64,000 bases of DNA from positions 1 through 64,000 of the forward strand of contig CAYUKA010000004.1 of the NCBI GenBank assembly GCA_964445195.1, given 5' to 3'. Source of the stretch: UM-FILTER-47-13 sp964445195 (GTDB lineage: Bacteria; Pseudomonadota; Alphaproteobacteria; Micavibrionales; Micavibrionaceae). The notes under the pieces were generated by a model, which saw only the letters and a list, made by a program, of their open reading frames with translations, made no database searches and was not told the origin of the DNA. Below, one piece after another: positions 27,796 to 36,643 of this stretch. Within the stretch, counting starts at the first letter, position 1. Each line of letters begins with the position of its first letter. Made by a program: the position numbers and the translations under genes.

Positions 27796-27829
27796 ATTGG
27801 CTTTTTACCGGTTTGGAATAGTGGAACGC

Positions 27830-28321
27830 ATGAAAGGCAGTCAGCTGGAACGCAATATCGCCGCACTGGCCGGCCCGGTGATCGAAGATAAGGGCTTTCG
27901 CCTGATCGGCGTGACCTTTAAGGGCGGCACGTTGCAGATCATGGCCGAAGACCCGGCGACTCGCCGGTTGGGCGTTGACGACTGCGCGATGCTAAGCCGC
28001 GAGATTTCGACCCTGCTGGAAGTTGAGGACCCGATCAGGGGCGCGTACCGGCTGGAAATCAGCTCCCCCGGCATTGACCGGCCGCTGGTTGCCCTTGAGG
28101 ACTTCGCAACATACGAAGGGTTTGAGGCCAAGATCGAGATCGACCCGCCGCGCGAAGATGGCCGCAAACGCTTCCGCGGACGGCTGACCGGGACGGAAGG
28201 AAACGATATATTGCTGGAAACCGATCAGGGACCGGTCACCTTGCCCTTCGCTGCGATTGATAAAGCGAAGCTGGTACTGACCGACGATCTGATCAAACAG
28301 ACTGCAAATACACAGGACTAA
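27830..28321 (+). CDS. rimP: Ribosome maturation factor RimP
   Basis: A 163-residue factor for 30S subunit assembly. The N-terminal domain holds GFRLIGVTFKGG and LQIMAEDP. The diagnostic DDCAMLSREISTLLEVEDPIRGAYRLEISSPGIDRPL runs from about residue 48 to 85. A C-terminal SH3-like domain follows (GNDILLETDQGPVTLPFAAIDKAKLV). ATG 27830 is preferred; GTG 27821 is possible. It opens the rimP–nusA–infB operon. Confidence 0.95.
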   Translation: MKGSQLERNIAALAGPVIEDKGFRLIGVTFKGGTLQIMAEDPATRRLGVDDCAMLSREISTLLEVEDPIRGAYRLEISSPGIDRPLVALEDFATYEGFEAKIEIDPPREDGRKRFRGRLTGTEGNDILLETDQGPVTLPFAAIDKAKLVLTDDLIKQTANTQD

Positions 28322-28356
28322 CAAGAGCACAAAAGGACCAAAGGAAAGACAAGACC

Positions 28357-29979
28357 ATGACTGAACTCCTGCAAGTTGCCGACGCCGTTGCGCGTGAAAA
28401 GAACATTGACCGTGAAATCGTGCTGGAAGCGATGGAAGAAGCTATCCAGAAGGCCGGCCGCTCCAAATACGGCCATGACCACGATATCCGCGCCACGATC
28501 GACCGCAACAACGGCGCGATAGACCTGAAACGCTTCCGTGAAGTGGTCGAGGAGATCGAGGACGACGCGAAGGAGCTAACCCTCGACGAAGCCAAACGCA
28601 TTCAGTCCGGAATCGCTGTTGGCGAATTCATCATCGACGACCTGCCGCCGCTGGATTTCGGCCGTATTGCCGCCCAGACGGCCAAGCAGGTGATCATGCA
28701 GAAAGTGCGCGAGGCCGAGCGTGCCCGCCAGTACGAAGAGTTCAAGGATCGTGTTGGCGAACTGATTAACGGCGCTGTTAAACGGGTCGAGTTCGGTAAC
28801 GCGACTGTCGATATCGGTGGACGGGCTGAAGCCATGCTCCGCCGGGACGAAACCCTGCCGCGCGAACATATCAAGAATAACGACCGCGTCCGCGCCTTTA
28901 TCTACGATGTCCGCGAAGAAGTGCGCGGCCCGCAGATTTTCCTTTCGCGGACACGCCCGGAATTCATGGCCAAGCTGTTTACACAGGAAGTGCCGGAAAT
29001 TTATGACGGGATCATCGAGATCAAATCCGTCGCCCGTGACCCGGGCAGCCGCGCCAAGATTGCCGTTTATTCGAACGACCCGTCGATCGACCCGGTCGGC
29101 GCCTGTGTCGGCATGCGCGGCAGCCGTGTGCAGGCCGTTGTTAACGAGCTGCAAGGCGAGAAAATTGACATCATACCGTGGACCGAGGATATCGCCAGCT
29201 TTACCGTGAGTGCCCTCGCCCCGGCTGAGGTCAGCAAGGTTGTGCTGGACGAGGTCAGCAAACGCATGGAAGTCGTCGTGCCGGAAGAGCAACTAAGCCT
29301 CGCGATCGGCCGCCGCGGTCAAAATGTCCGTCTGGCTTCGATCCTGACCGGTTGGGATATCGATATTATGACCGAGGAAGAAGAGTCGCAGCGCCGGGCG
29401 GAAGAGTTCCAGAAACGATCAAGCCTGTTCATTACCGCTCTTGACGTGGACGAAGTGATCGCGCACCTGCTGGTCGCCGAAGGCTTTAGCAGCATTCAGG
29501 AAATCGCCGAAACCCCGGTCGAAGAACTCAACAGTATCGAGGGCTTTGAAGAGGAAATCTCGCAGGAACTGCAAAACCGGGCCAATACATGGCTTGAAGA
29601 GCAGGAAAAACAACTGCGCGAAAAGCAGGCCGAACTGGGCATCGCGGACGATCTGGTTGAATTCGAAGGCCTGACGCCCGATATCATTATCAAGCTGGGC
29701 GAAAATGGCGTCAAAAGCCGTGACGATCTCGCCGATCTGGCCACCGACGAGTTGACCGAAATTCTCGGCGAAGAGACGATGGCCGCTTCGGATGCCGAAA
29801 AGCTGATCATGCGTGCCCGGGCACACTGGTTCGAAGCTGAAGACGCCGCTGCCGCGGAAGCAGAGGCACAGGAAGAAGCGGACGCCGCAACACCGGACGC
29901 TGAAACCGTTATCGACGCCCCGCCGGTTGAAACGGCAATGGAAGACGAGCCGAAAGCGGAAGCCGCCGGCAATGTATAG
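28357..29979 (+). CDS. nusA: Transcription termination/antitermination factor NusA
   Basis: A 540-residue RNA-polymerase factor. The N-terminal domain (1–130) binds polymerase near the exit channel. An S1 domain (about 135–200, INGAVKRVEFGNATVDIGG) and two KH domains (VGACVGMRGSRVQAVVNEL; LAIGRRGQNVRLASILTGWDIDI) bind RNA. Two acidic helix-hairpin-helix repeats follow (about 360–490), and the tail is Ala/Glu-rich and disordered. The ribosome site AAAGGAAAG precedes ATG 28357. It follows rimP by 35 bp. Confidence 0.97.
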   Translation: MTELLQVADAVAREKNIDREIVLEAMEEAIQKAGRSKYGHDHDIRATIDRNNGAIDLKRFREVVEEIEDDAKELTLDEAKRIQSGIAVGEFIIDDLPPLDFGRIAAQTAKQVIMQKVREAERARQYEEFKDRVGELINGAVKRVEFGNATVDIGGRAEAMLRRDETLPREHIKNNDRVRAFIYDVREEVRGPQIFLSRTRPEFMAKLFTQEVPEIYDGIIEIKSVARDPGSRAKIAVYSNDPSIDPVGACVGMRGSRVQAVVNELQGEKIDIIPWTEDIASFTVSALAPAEVSKVVLDEVSKRMEVVVPEEQLSLAIGRRGQNVRLASILTGWDIDIMTEEEESQRRAEEFQKRSSLFITALDVDEVIAHLLVAEGFSSIQEIAETPVEELNSIEGFEEEISQELQNRANTWLEEQEKQLREKQAELGIADDLVEFEGLTPDIIIKLGENGVKSRDDLADLATDELTEILGEETMAASDAEKLIMRARAHWFEAEDAAAAEAEAQEEADAATPDAETVIDAPPVETAMEDEPKAEAAGNV

Positions 29980-30053
29980 GCAGCAGGCAGGGGCGCAAAA
30001 AATCGCCCTGACGCTCTGGTCATATGGACCGGAACTGTGTAAAAGGACAATTG

Positions 30054-32552
30054 ATGAGCGAAACCAAAGACAAAGAAACAGACGCCGGCTCCGGCAAAAA
30101 GAAGACTCTCAGCCTGGGCGGCACTCTCAGCCTCAAGGGCGGAGCCAAGGCACCCGCCTCACCCGGCGGGGCGTCAACTGGCGGCCGGGGCAAGTCCGTA
30201 GCCGTAGAGGTCCGGCGCAAACGCACTGCGCCGAAGCCTGCCGGCGATGAAGGTGCCAGTGAATTACAGCAACTAACGTCACAAGAACGCGAAGCCCGGA
30301 TGCGCGCTTTGCAGGAAGCCGAGAAAGAGGCGCAGCGCCGTAAGGAAGAAGCGAAAAAGGCGCCGAAAGAGTCGGCGAAGGAAACCGACGCCGATAAAAA
30401 AGCCAAGGCCGAGGAAGAACAGCGCCAGAAAGAACTGGCCGAACTGCAGCGGATCGAGGAAGAAGAGCGCCGCCAGCAAGAACAAATGGCCGCTGCCATA
30501 CCGCCGCCGCCGGGACAAACCCCGCAACGCAATAAGAAAGACATTTCAGCCGCCGATGCGGAAGAGGAAGAAAGCTACCGCGCCCGCATGAAACGGCAGG
30601 CGCAGCGCCGCCCGGCGCGCAGCGGCCAGCAGGACCGCCGCCGCGGCAAGCTGACCGTCACACAGGTTCTCAACGAAGATTACGAAAAAGACCGCGGCCC
30701 GTCCCTCGCCGCCCAGAAACGCGCCCGCGAAAAGGCCCGTATGGCCGCGCAGGGCAAAGAAGAGCAAAAGATCTCGCGTGAAGTCGTTGTCCCTGAAACC
30801 ATCACGGTCCAGGAACTCGCCAACCGGATGGCTGAACGCGGTGCAGACGTCATCAAAGAATTGATGAAAATGGGCGTGATGGCCACGATTAATGAAACGA
30901 TTGATGCCGACACCGCCGAACTGCTGGTCGATGAATTCGGCCACAAAATCAAGCGCGTTACTGATGCCGACGTCGAGGCTGACCTTGAGGGTGAAGATGA
31001 TGCGCCGGAAAGCCTGCAACCGCGCCCGCCGGTCGTGACTGTCATGGGCCATGTCGATCATGGCAAGACCTCGCTGCTCGATGCCCTGCGCCAGACTGAT
31101 GTCGTCGCAGGTGAAGCGGGCGGCATTACCCAGCATATCGGCGCATACCAGATCACCCGCCCCAACGGCGCGAAGATCACCTTCCTTGATACGCCGGGCC
31201 ACGCGGCCTTCACGCAAATGCGCGCGCGCGGGGCGAATATCACCGATATCGTCATTCTCGTTGTTGCTGCGAATGACAGCATTATGCCGCAGACAATCGA
31301 AGCGATTAACCACGCCCGCGCGGCCAACGTGCCGATTATCGTGGCAATCAATAAGGTAGACCTGCCCGATGCCGACCCGCAAAAGGTCAAAAACGACCTG
31401 TTGCAGCACGAAGTGATTGTCGAGGATTTCGGCGGCGAAGTCCCGAGCGTTGAAGTCTCTGCCAAGCAGCGGCAGGGCATGGACGCATTGGAGGAAATGA
31501 TCCTGCTTCAGGCCGAAATGCTTGAACTAAAGGCCAATCCTGACCACTCAGCGATTGGTACGGTTGTTGAAGCCAAGCTGGAGCAAGGGCGCGGCCATGT
31601 TGCCACGGTCCTCGTACAACGCGGCACTTTGAGAGTCGGCGATATTTTCGTCGTCGGTGCTGAATGGGGCCGCGTGCGGGCCCTGATCAGCGATCACGGC
31701 AAAACTATTGAAGAAGCCTTACCGGGACAACCGGTCGAGATTCTCGGCCTGAACGGTGCGCCCGAGGCCGGCGACCAGTTCGTTGTCGTCAACGAGGAAG
31801 CCAAAGCCCGGAACGTTAGCAGTTACCGCCAGCGCAAGAAGCGTGAAGCCACCAACGTCAAATCCGTTGAAGGCACCGATTCCATGGATGCGTTCGAACA
31901 AATGCTGGCCGCTGCCCGCGAGGGTAATAAACAAACGCTGGGTGTTGTGATCAAGGCCGATGTGCATGGCTCAATCGAAGCCATTGAGCACTCCCTCAAG
32001 AAAATCGAGGACGAGAACGAAGATATCGTGATCAAGGTTCTGCACTCCGGTACCGGCGGTATTATCGAATCCGACGTCACGCTGGCTGAAGCTTCGGGCG
32101 GTATGATTATCGGCTTTAATGTCCGTGCCAATACGCAGGCCCGCGAGCTGGCCGAGCGCGAAGGCATAGAAATCCGTTATTACAATGTGATTTACGATGT
32201 CATTGACGATGCCAAGAATATCCTGACCGGCCTGCTGGCCCCGACAAAGCGCGAGGAATATCTCGGACAAGCCCAGATCAGACAGGTCTTCCGCATTACC
32301 AAGGTGGGGAATGTCGCGGGCTGTGAGATCACGATCGGTGTTGTCAAACGCGGTGCCGGCGTACGGCTGCTGCGGGATGATGTCGTTATCCATGAAGGCA
32401 CGCTCAAGACCCTCAAACGCCACCAGGACGAGGTCAAAGAGGTCAAAGAGGGCATGGAATGCGGCATGGCGTTCGAGAATTACGACGATATCAAGGAAGG
32501 CGACGTCATAGAATGCTATGAGATCGTCGAGGAAGCCCGCAAGGTCGAGTAA
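30054..32552 (+). CDS. infB: Translation initiation factor IF-2
   Basis: An 832-residue GTPase that brings initiator tRNA to the ribosome. A long charged N-terminal region (about 1–320) contains an EEERRQQEQ-type helical linker. The G domain has G1 GHVDHGKTSLLD (about 335), G3 DTPGHAAF and G4 NKVD. Domains II, III and IV follow, ending in TLKTLKRHQDEVKEVKEGMECGMAFENY. ATG 30054 has AAAAGGA before it. It follows nusA after 74 bp with no ylxR gene between, which is unusual for the class. Confidence 0.97.
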   Translation: MSETKDKETDAGSGKKKTLSLGGTLSLKGGAKAPASPGGASTGGRGKSVAVEVRRKRTAPKPAGDEGASELQQLTSQEREARMRALQEAEKEAQRRKEEAKKAPKESAKETDADKKAKAEEEQRQKELAELQRIEEEERRQQEQMAAAIPPPPGQTPQRNKKDISAADAEEEESYRARMKRQAQRRPARSGQQDRRRGKLTVTQVLNEDYEKDRGPSLAAQKRAREKARMAAQGKEEQKISREVVVPETITVQELANRMAERGADVIKELMKMGVMATINETIDADTAELLVDEFGHKIKRVTDADVEADLEGEDDAPESLQPRPPVVTVMGHVDHGKTSLLDALRQTDVVAGEAGGITQHIGAYQITRPNGAKITFLDTPGHAAFTQMRARGANITDIVILVVAANDSIMPQTIEAINHARAANVPIIVAINKVDLPDADPQKVKNDLLQHEVIVEDFGGEVPSVEVSAKQRQGMDALEEMILLQAEMLELKANPDHSAIGTVVEAKLEQGRGHVATVLVQRGTLRVGDIFVVGAEWGRVRALISDHGKTIEEALPGQPVEILGLNGAPEAGDQFVVVNEEAKARNVSSYRQRKKREATNVKSVEGTDSMDAFEQMLAAAREGNKQTLGVVIKADVHGSIEAIEHSLKKIEDENEDIVIKVLHSGTGGIIESDVTLAEASGGMIIGFNVRANTQARELAEREGIEIRYYNVIYDVIDDAKNILTGLLAPTKREEYLGQAQIRQVFRITKVGNVAGCEITIGVVKRGAGVRLLRDDVVIHEGTLKTLKRHQDEVKEVKEGMECGMAFENYDDIKEGDVIECYEIVEEARKVE

Positions 32553-32557
32553 CTATC

Positions 32558-32944
32558 ATGAACCGTTCAGGCCCTACACAGCGCCAGCTGCGCGTCGGCG
32601 AGCAATTGCGGCATATGATTGCCGAAACATTGCAACGCGGTCACTTTGACGACGAAGCGCTGATTGACGATGCGCCGAATGTTACCGTTTCCGAAGTGCG
32701 GGTCAGCCCCGACCTGAAAAACGCGACGGCCTATGTCATGAGCCTGGGCGGCGCGCATATGGATGAAATCCTGCCCGCCCTGAATGATGCTGCGCCGTAT
32801 TTCCAGAAGGAAATCAACCGTCAGTCCGAACTCAAGTTCACACCGCGCCTGTCCTTCGTGCGTGACCACAGCTTCGAGGAAGCGCAGCGGATTGAGGAAA
32901 TCCTGCACAACCTGCCGGAAACCAAGCGGCAGAACGATGGGTAG
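32558..32944 (+). CDS. rbfA: Ribosome-binding factor A
   Basis: A 128-residue KH-fold factor that binds the 16S helix 1/44/45 region during 30S maturation. Signatures are RQLRVGEQLRHMIAETLQR, VTVSEVRVSPDLKNATAYVM and LKFTPRLSFVRDHSFEEAQRIE. It begins 5 bp after infB, and its end overlaps truB by 8 bp, so translation of the three is coupled. Confidence 0.95.
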   Translation: MNRSGPTQRQLRVGEQLRHMIAETLQRGHFDDEALIDDAPNVTVSEVRVSPDLKNATAYVMSLGGAHMDEILPALNDAAPYFQKEINRQSELKFTPRLSFVRDHSFEEAQRIEEILHNLPETKRQNDG

Positions 32945-33884
32945 GCGGCGCAAAGGCACCATTATCAACGGCTGGGTCAATCTCGATAAGCCCACCGATC
33001 TTGGCTCGACCGAAGCCGTCAGCATCGTGCGCCGCGCTCTGAACGCCCAGAAAGCCGGACATGGCGGTACGCTTGACCCGCTGGCCACCGGTATCCTGCC
33101 GATTGCGCTTGGCGAGGCCACCAAAACGATCCCCTACTGCCAGGATGCCCTCAAAATCTATACGTTCAGCGTGATCTGGGGGGAAGCGCGGAACACAGAC
33201 GACGCCGAAGGCGAGGTCATCGAAACGTCAGAGCACCGCCCCTCAGAACAGGACATTCTTAATCTCCTGCCGGGCTTTACCGGCGACATCGCACAGGTGC
33301 CGCCGCAATTCTCGGCCATCAAGATTGACGGCGAACGCGCCTACGATCTCGCCCGCGACGGGCAGCAACTGGAGATCAAAGCCCGCCCGGTTTACATCGA
33401 AACGCTGGAGTTGCTTGAAAACGGCCCCGACAAAGCCCGCTTCCGCTGCGTCTGTGGCAAAGGCACCTATATGCGTTCCCTCGCCCGCGATATGGCAAAA
33501 GCGCTCGGCACGGTCGGTTATATTGCCGACCTGCGCCGTGAAGCGGTCGGCGCCCTGACGCTGGACAATGCGATTTCTCTTGCAAAATTCAGGGAAATCG
33601 CCGATAGTGCCGGGCCTGAGGAGCTGGTTTCCTCAGCAGTGCTTCCTGTTGAGACCGTGCTGGACGACATCCCGGCTCTGGCCTTGAACGAACGGGAAGC
33701 GGTGCGGCTGAAAAACGGGCAGACGCTCTCTTTCATCGCCCGCCCCGATGTAGACAGACTGCATCACGCGGGCCTTGACCTGGAGCATGAAGCCCATGCC
33801 CTCGCCTTTTACAACGACAAGCCCATTGCGCTTGTGACCGTGCAAGGCGTTGATATCCGGCCGCTACGTGTATTGAACCTATAA
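32937..33884 (+). CDS. truB: tRNA pseudouridine(55) synthase TruB
   Basis: A 315-residue enzyme making pseudouridine 55 in the T loop of tRNAs. The catalytic aspartate is in GHGGTLDPLATGILPIALGEATK (about residue 44). QVPPQFSAIKIDGERAYDLAR and CGKGTYMRSLARDMAK are the other conserved blocks. The C-terminal PUA-like part reads RLKNGQTLSFI. ATG 32937 overlaps the rbfA stop; the basic start GRRRKGTIINGWVNLDKP matches the family. Confidence 0.96.
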   Translation: MGRRRKGTIINGWVNLDKPTDLGSTEAVSIVRRALNAQKAGHGGTLDPLATGILPIALGEATKTIPYCQDALKIYTFSVIWGEARNTDDAEGEVIETSEHRPSEQDILNLLPGFTGDIAQVPPQFSAIKIDGERAYDLARDGQQLEIKARPVYIETLELLENGPDKARFRCVCGKGTYMRSLARDMAKALGTVGYIADLRREAVGALTLDNAISLAKFREIADSAGPEELVSSAVLPVETVLDDIPALALNEREAVRLKNGQTLSFIARPDVDRLHHAGLDLEHEAHALAFYNDKPIALVTVQGVDIRPLRVLNL

Positions 33885-33898
33885 AAAAGGAGTACCCG

Positions 33899-34168
33899 AT
33901 GTCGATTACAGCAGAACGTAAGCAAGAGCTTATCGGTGAATATGAAACCAAAAAAGGTGATACAGGCTCACCGGAAGTACAAATCGCAATTCTGACCGAG
34001 CGAATTAACAACCTGTCAGAGCATATGCAGGGCCATAAGAAAGACGTGCACAGCCGCCGCGGCCTGCTCAAAATGGTCGCCCAGCGCCGCAAGTTGCTCG
34101 ACTACCTGAAAGCCAAGGATGAAGGCCGGTATCAGGACCTGATCAAACGCCTCGGTATCCGGCGCTAA
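33899..34168 (+). CDS. rpsO: Ribosomal protein S15
   Basis: An 89-residue protein of the 30S platform that binds the 16S three-way junction. It is of standard length: GEYETKKGDTGSPEVQIAILTERI, NNLSEHMQGHKKDVHSRRGLL and LLDYLKAKDEGRYQDLIKRLGIRR. AAGGAG lies 7 bp before ATG 33899. A strong terminator follows it, so the operon from rimP ends here. Confidence 0.97.
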   Translation: MSITAERKQELIGEYETKKGDTGSPEVQIAILTERINNLSEHMQGHKKDVHSRRGLLKMVAQRRKLLDYLKAKDEGRYQDLIKRLGIRR

Positions 34169-34193
34169 GAACATAGATTATAGACAGGCGGAC

Positions 34194-34220
34194 AAAAAGC
34201 GGCGCCACAGCCGCTTTTTT
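34194..34220 (+). terminator. Intrinsic terminator after rpsO
   Basis: The 10-bp stem AAAAAGCGGC/GCCGCTTTTT with a 6-nt loop ends in a T run. It begins 26 bp after the rpsO stop. It separates rpsO from the MFS gene and, further on, from pnp. Confidence 0.9.
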
Positions 34221-34257
34221 CTTGTGAAACGAACGAATCAGGCTGTAGCATTTTTTC

Positions 34258-35436
34258 ATGCGCTCATTGTTTCACACCGCATTCATTGCCCCTTTTAAAA
34301 ACCGGGAAAGAGCCCGGCTGTATTTCGCTACAATCTTTGGCTGCTTTGGCCACTCCGGTAGTTCACTGTTTTTAACCTATGACTACGCTACGGCCGATCC
34401 CGCCCTGGTTCTGGCTTTTATGACAGGCAGTATCCTGATTATGGGGGTGCTTTTATTCCCCCTCCTTTTCATGCTGGCGGCGGCGGCAGGACGGCGAACG
34501 CTGATAACGACTTTAGCCGTTATCCAGATTCTGGCTCTGGGCAGCGCTTTCCCGGTCGAACACCTGTTCAGTCACCCGGTCGTTTCAGCCTTTGCCATCG
34601 GCCTGATTTTGGCCCTGATCTCGGCCCCGCTATGGATTACCTACCACATACTGATGGTTCACCACACGTCAGACGATAACCGCGGCAACGAGGTATCCAT
34701 CGCCAATCTCGGTATTAGCATAGGCGCGATCATGGGCTCGCTCAGTGCCGGATTCGCTCTATATTTTGACGTGGTCAATGGATACATACTCACATGCCTG
34801 TTATTTATTTTATGCGCCACGACAGCGATGAGCCTGATGATTCCCCGCGATGATATGCCGGCAGCGCACCATAAGAAGATCAATATATACGGCACTCTGG
34901 TCCGCCGCCCGTGGCGGACCCTGAATACGATTATGGATGGCTGCTTCAACAGCCTGATTGGCTACCTTTCACCCGTATGGCTAAAAATGATCGGTCTGAG
35001 CGGGCTGGGCGTGGGCCTGGTCACAGCGTGCCAGTTCATCCTGAAACTCTTTATCTCGCCCCTCACCGGCCATTGGATCAGGCGCAATAACGGCCATGAA
35101 AGCCAGATCGGCTCCGCTCTCAATATCGCGGGCTGGCTACCCTGGCTTTTCAGCGCCACGCCCTTCAACCTGGTCTGGTCGTACTTATTCTGGGGCGCCG
35201 GCCAGCATATGTACAGCGTGGGCTTACAGAGCCGCTGGTATGAAGACCGCACCTATGAGAATATGGCCGCGCGCGAGGTTTGCCTCGGCATCGGCCGGTA
35301 CGCAACAATCCTCGCTGCCCTGCCCCTTATTTACGGCAATATCGGCATGTTTTTCGTTTTTGCAGCGGCCCTGACAACGGTTAAATTCATCATCAGCAGC
35401 CGGGAATCGCGTACACTGATACCGAGGCCGAAGTAA
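34258..35436 (+). CDS. MFS-type membrane transporter, substrate unknown
   Basis: A 392-residue membrane protein with about twelve hydrophobic segments in two halves and a central cytoplasmic loop (PRDDMPAAHHKKINIYGTLVRRPWRTL). It lacks a textbook MFS A-motif, so the family is assigned on topology and general character only. No close relative is recognised. It sits alone after the rpsO terminator, and no clear ribosome site precedes ATG 34258. It converges on gpmA. Together with gpmA and a small membrane protein it separates rpsO from pnp. Confidence 0.7.
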   Translation: MRSLFHTAFIAPFKNRERARLYFATIFGCFGHSGSSLFLTYDYATADPALVLAFMTGSILIMGVLLFPLLFMLAAAAGRRTLITTLAVIQILALGSAFPVEHLFSHPVVSAFAIGLILALISAPLWITYHILMVHHTSDDNRGNEVSIANLGISIGAIMGSLSAGFALYFDVVNGYILTCLLFILCATTAMSLMIPRDDMPAAHHKKINIYGTLVRRPWRTLNTIMDGCFNSLIGYLSPVWLKMIGLSGLGVGLVTACQFILKLFISPLTGHWIRRNNGHESQIGSALNIAGWLPWLFSATPFNLVWSYLFWGAGQHMYSVGLQSRWYEDRTYENMAAREVCLGIGRYATILAALPLIYGNIGMFFVFAAALTTVKFIISSRESRTLIPRPK

Positions 35437-35484
35437 ACAAGCCAAAACCCGGTCGCCAGACCCGTACTGTACGTTATTCAGTAT

Positions 35485-36123
35485 TCAGGCCGCTTTTTTA
35501 TCCTCAAGGAAATAGCGCGCCTTGATCTTACCGTCTTCAAGTTCAAACACCAGCGGCACACCCGTCGGCATCTCGGCTTTGTTGATCGTCTCCGGCGTTT
35601 CGACGCCGAGGATAATCAGCATCGCCCGCAGTGAATTACCGTGCGCGGCCATCAGGATGTTTTGCCCCTGATCGACCAGCGGTTTAATCTCCGCCTCATA
35701 ATATGGCCGCACACGCTTTTCAACAACATCCTGAAGACATTCACCACCCGGCGGCGGTACGTCATAGGAGCGTCGCCAGATATGAACCTGCTCCTCGCCG
35801 AACGCGGCCCGGGCCTCGTCCTTGTTCTGCCCTGTCAGATCGCCGTAATCGCGCTCCCGCAGATCGTCGTGCCGTACCATGTCGGCGATCAAATGCGCCT
35901 GCCCCCCTTCTTCAAGAGCAATCTCGGCGGTATTGGCGGCCCGCTTCAGGGTACTGGTAAACACTTTGTCGAAGTTGATACCGGCCTGCTGCAAACGCTG
36001 ACCGGCTTCAGTCGCTTCGCGAATACCATTTTCGCTGAGTTCAACATCGGTGAAGCCTGTGAAACGATTTTCAAGATTCCACTGGCTTTCGCCGTGACGC
36101 AGCAGAACAAGGTAATTGGACAT
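35485..36123 (-). CDS. gpmA: 2,3-bisphosphoglycerate-dependent phosphoglycerate mutase
   Basis: A 212-residue glycolytic enzyme interconverting 3- and 2-phosphoglycerate. The phospho-histidine motif is LLRHGESQWNLENRFTGFTDVELSENG at the N-terminus. The second histidine lies in LMAAHGNSLRAM. WRRSYDVPPPGGE is also typical of the GpmA group. It is slightly shorter than the 228–250 residues of enterobacterial GpmA, as in many Alphaproteobacteria. It shares a strand with the small membrane protein gene, 5 bp downstream of it. Confidence 0.94.
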   Translation of the reverse strand: MSNYLVLLRHGESQWNLENRFTGFTDVELSENGIREATEAGQRLQQAGINFDKVFTSTLKRAANTAEIALEEGGQAHLIADMVRHDDLRERDYGDLTGQNKDEARAAFGEEQVHIWRRSYDVPPPGGECLQDVVEKRVRPYYEAEIKPLVDQGQNILMAAHGNSLRAMLIILGVETPETINKAEMPTGVPLVFELEDGKIKARYFLEDKKAA

Positions 36124-36128
36124 GATAA

Positions 36129-36332
36129 CTATAAATCCTCTTTCCGAAATTTATTGGCAAAGAACCAGGCGTTATAGGCCAGCACAAACGTAATAAAGCC
36201 GATCACCAGGAACCCCGGATCGCCACCGCTGATTGACGCCAGTATCGAGACACCGGAAAAGAAGTACATGACAACGGACAGATAAAACAGAACAGGGACA
36301 ACGAAGTTGAGAATCAAATGTATTGGTTTCAT
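36129..36332 (-). CDS. Small two-helix membrane protein, unknown
   Basis: A 67-residue protein with two hydrophobic stretches (LILNFVVPVLFYLSVVMYFF and FLVIGFITFVLAYNAWFFA) and a basic tail (NKFRKEDL). GGAG sits 6 bp before ATG 36332, and the gene ends 5 bp before gpmA starts, so the two are likely one transcript. No function can be named. Confidence 0.6.
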   Translation of the reverse strand: MKPIHLILNFVVPVLFYLSVVMYFFSGVSILASISGGDPGFLVIGFITFVLAYNAWFFANKFRKEDL

Positions 36333-36553
36333 GGAGATCTCCAAGGGTTAAAGCATTAGGAATGACGTTAAGATTACTGTATTTTTCTTTGACTTACCTC
36401 TGTAATCATGCCATTAAAAGCACAACTGTCAAGGGATGCTGGCCGGTCTACGGTTGACTGCTGACAGCGGATACATAAAAAAACATCGTTGTCCGTTGCC
36501 TGTTGTCCACCGAAAACCTCCCCAACGCCCTTTCAGTCATGAAACACACATAG

Positions 36554-36604
36554 CTCTAAGCAAAGCGGAGAATCGTAAAGATCCTGCGGCTTGTATGCTT
36601 AGAG
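36554..36604 (+). promoter_or_regulatory. Long hairpin in the pnp leader
   Basis: CTCTAAGC (36554–36561) pairs perfectly with GCTTAGAG (36597–36604), with shorter inner pairing (AGC/GCT, GGA/TCC) inside. It lies 40 bp before pnp. In E. coli a leader stem-loop of pnp is cut by RNase III and lets PNPase repress its own mRNA; this hairpin is placed to do the same. The rest of 36345–36643 holds no gene I can support. Confidence 0.55.
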
Positions 36605-36643
36605 TCATAATGAATAAACGATACGATGAAAGGATAAACGAAT

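Noticed and set aside
29813..30250. A frame between nusA and infB that could be ylxR
   Set aside because: Its translation is a basic out-of-frame shadow of nusA and infB and has none of the YlxR motifs.
30024..30544. A serine/arginine-rich minus-strand frame of 174 codons opposite infB
   Set aside because: It mirrors the Lys/Glu-rich N-terminal region of IF-2 and has no independent support.
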